Part shown: positions 5,133 through 5,717 of the stretch, one piece after another | Layout: each line of letters opens with the position of its first letter | Position numbering within the stretch: the stretch's first letter is position 1 | Source of the DNA: DASUME01 sp038257655 | GTDB lineage: Bacteria > Myxococcota_A > Polyangia > Polyangiales > DASUME01 | Direction: 5' to 3' | Assembly: GCA_038257655.1 (NCBI GenBank) | Contig: JBBSJC010000526.1 | Location: 1 to 5,717, forward strand | Length of the DNA: 5,717 nucleotides | Made by a program: the position numbers and the translations under genes | Notes under the pieces: model-generated | Told to the model about the DNA's origin: nothing | Database searches by the model: none | The model's input: the letters and a program-made list of their open reading frames with translations, nothing else

Positions 5133-5578
5133 ACGGCGGCTCCCGCGGCGTGCGGTGTCGCGGCGCTGGTACCTCCGAAGGATGTCGTGGCCGTGTTCGA
5201 AGGATCGCTTGCCGCGAACACATTGGTGGGTGCGACGAGATCGGGTTTGGTGCGTTGATCCGTGGTGGGGCCGCGACCCGAGTAGTTCTGCAGCGCGAGG
5301 CTGTCGACGTCGATGGCGCCGATCGCGAGCACCTTGTGGGCGAGGCCAGGCGATCTCACGCTCCCAGAGCCGGGGCCGAAATTGCCTGCCGTGGATACCA
5401 CGACCGCGCCCGCGTCGAAGGCCGCGTCCGCAGCCGTCGCGACCCCACCGGTTACGCTGCCCGAGTCTTGGTTCTCGTCGATGATTACACGGTCGAGCGA
5501 AGCGATAGCAGCCTGGTAGCCGCGCACTGTCGCCGCGATATCCACGGCGCAGCCGAGGCCCGTTTTCCAGCTGTCCCC
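5133..5578 (-). pseudogene. Internal/C-terminal fragment of an S8 (subtilisin-like) serine peptidase
   Basis: The minus-strand frame reads SWKTGLGCAVDIAATVRGYQ, then TAADAAFDAGAVVVSTAGN (oxyanion-hole Asn region, AGNFGPGSG), then SPGLAHKVLAIGAIDV, YSGRGPT, KPDLVAPTNVF, and the catalytic-serine motif GGTSAATPHAAGAA. This order (AGN, V-x-A-I-G-A, S-x-x-G-P, K-P-D-x-x-A-P, GTSxATPH-x-AG) defines subtilases. The N-terminal half with the Asp and His of the triad is missing, and the protein breaks off right after GAAVA at ~5135 into antisense AbiEii. It is therefore a fragment. Subtilases of this kind are usually secreted, but no signal peptide is present here. The frame is open upstream to a TGA at 5639-5641, which is the same codon that ends the S41 frame at 52-54. 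Confidence 0.8.
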
Positions 5579-5587
5579 CCAAGGACA

Positions 5588-5717
5588 ACCGGGTACGCCA
5601 GGGCGCCATTGTGAGCCACAAGCTGCTCGCCGGGGCGCTCACCGTGATTCAGGGCCAGCAGCAGGAGCGCGACCGTAAGGTGCTCGAAGAACGACGGCTG
5701 ACACGGCGCGAACGCAC
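5588..5717. repeat. Right copy of 130-bp terminal direct repeat
   Basis: Identical to bases 1-130. Joining the copies gives a 5587-bp circle in which the subtilase and S41 fragments become neighbours on the same strand. Confidence 0.95.

Noticed and set aside
5133..5614. Plus-strand continuation of the AbiEii frame to 5614
   Set aside because: The sequence is arginine-rich and antisense to a clear subtilase with catalytic motif; openness is a GC-bias effect after the join.
1..5717. CRISPR array, tRNA, rRNA or replication origin
   Set aside because: No regularly spaced repeats, no cloverleaf-like segment or rRNA-like stretch, and no iteron or Rep gene was seen on either strand.

Overview
The window is high-GC bacterial DNA. 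The gene types (an S8 peptidase with GTSAATPH, an S41 peptidase, an orphan receiver protein, a SEC14/STAS-like small protein, and RES and AbiE toxin-antitoxin pairs) would suit Myxococcota or a related group. That is an inference from protein style only. The first 130 bases are repeated exactly as the last 130 (1-130 = 5588-5717), so the sequence closes into a 5587-bp circle. It has no replication, mobilisation or capsid gene.

Layout around the circle. (A) About 390-755, minus: the N-terminal core-binding domain of a tyrosine recombinase, cut before its catalytic domain. (B) 793-854: a compound site directly upstream of that gene, with a perfect 8-bp inverted repeat around 13 bp preceded by two TTANCCA repeats 11 bp apart. 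(C) 909-2186, plus: an Xre/MbcA-type antitoxin and a RES-domain toxin, directly abutting. (D) 2262-2726 and 2713-3447, minus: a SEC14/STAS-like protein and an unknown protein, overlapping by 14 bp. (E) 3565-4107/4119, minus: a stand-alone response-regulator receiver domain. (F) 4109-4170: a second, diverged copy of the site in the same orientation. (G) 4213-5132, plus: AbiEi antitoxin with a clear promoter/operator, then the first ~100 residues of an AbiEii nucleotidyltransferase toxin. (H) 5133-5587 joined to 1-390, minus: a piece of subtilase and the C-terminal end of an S41 peptidase.

Blocks A-G read as a coherent accessory island: a recombinase gene, an adjacent site, a block of toxin-antitoxin and signalling genes, a second similar site, then another toxin-antitoxin pair. 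This resembles an integron-like or tyrosine-recombinase cassette arrangement, but no attC pair or IntI signature was seen. It is the main candidate for something undescribed.

Block H does not belong to that logic. It replaces the end of the recombinase on one side and the end of AbiEii on the other, and both joins fall at the same 8-base run CGCGCGCG. The most economical reading is that the island is real, while the peptidase insert and the circle are a chimera from amplification, assembly or illegitimate recombination. A genuine rearranged circle cannot be excluded from sequence alone.
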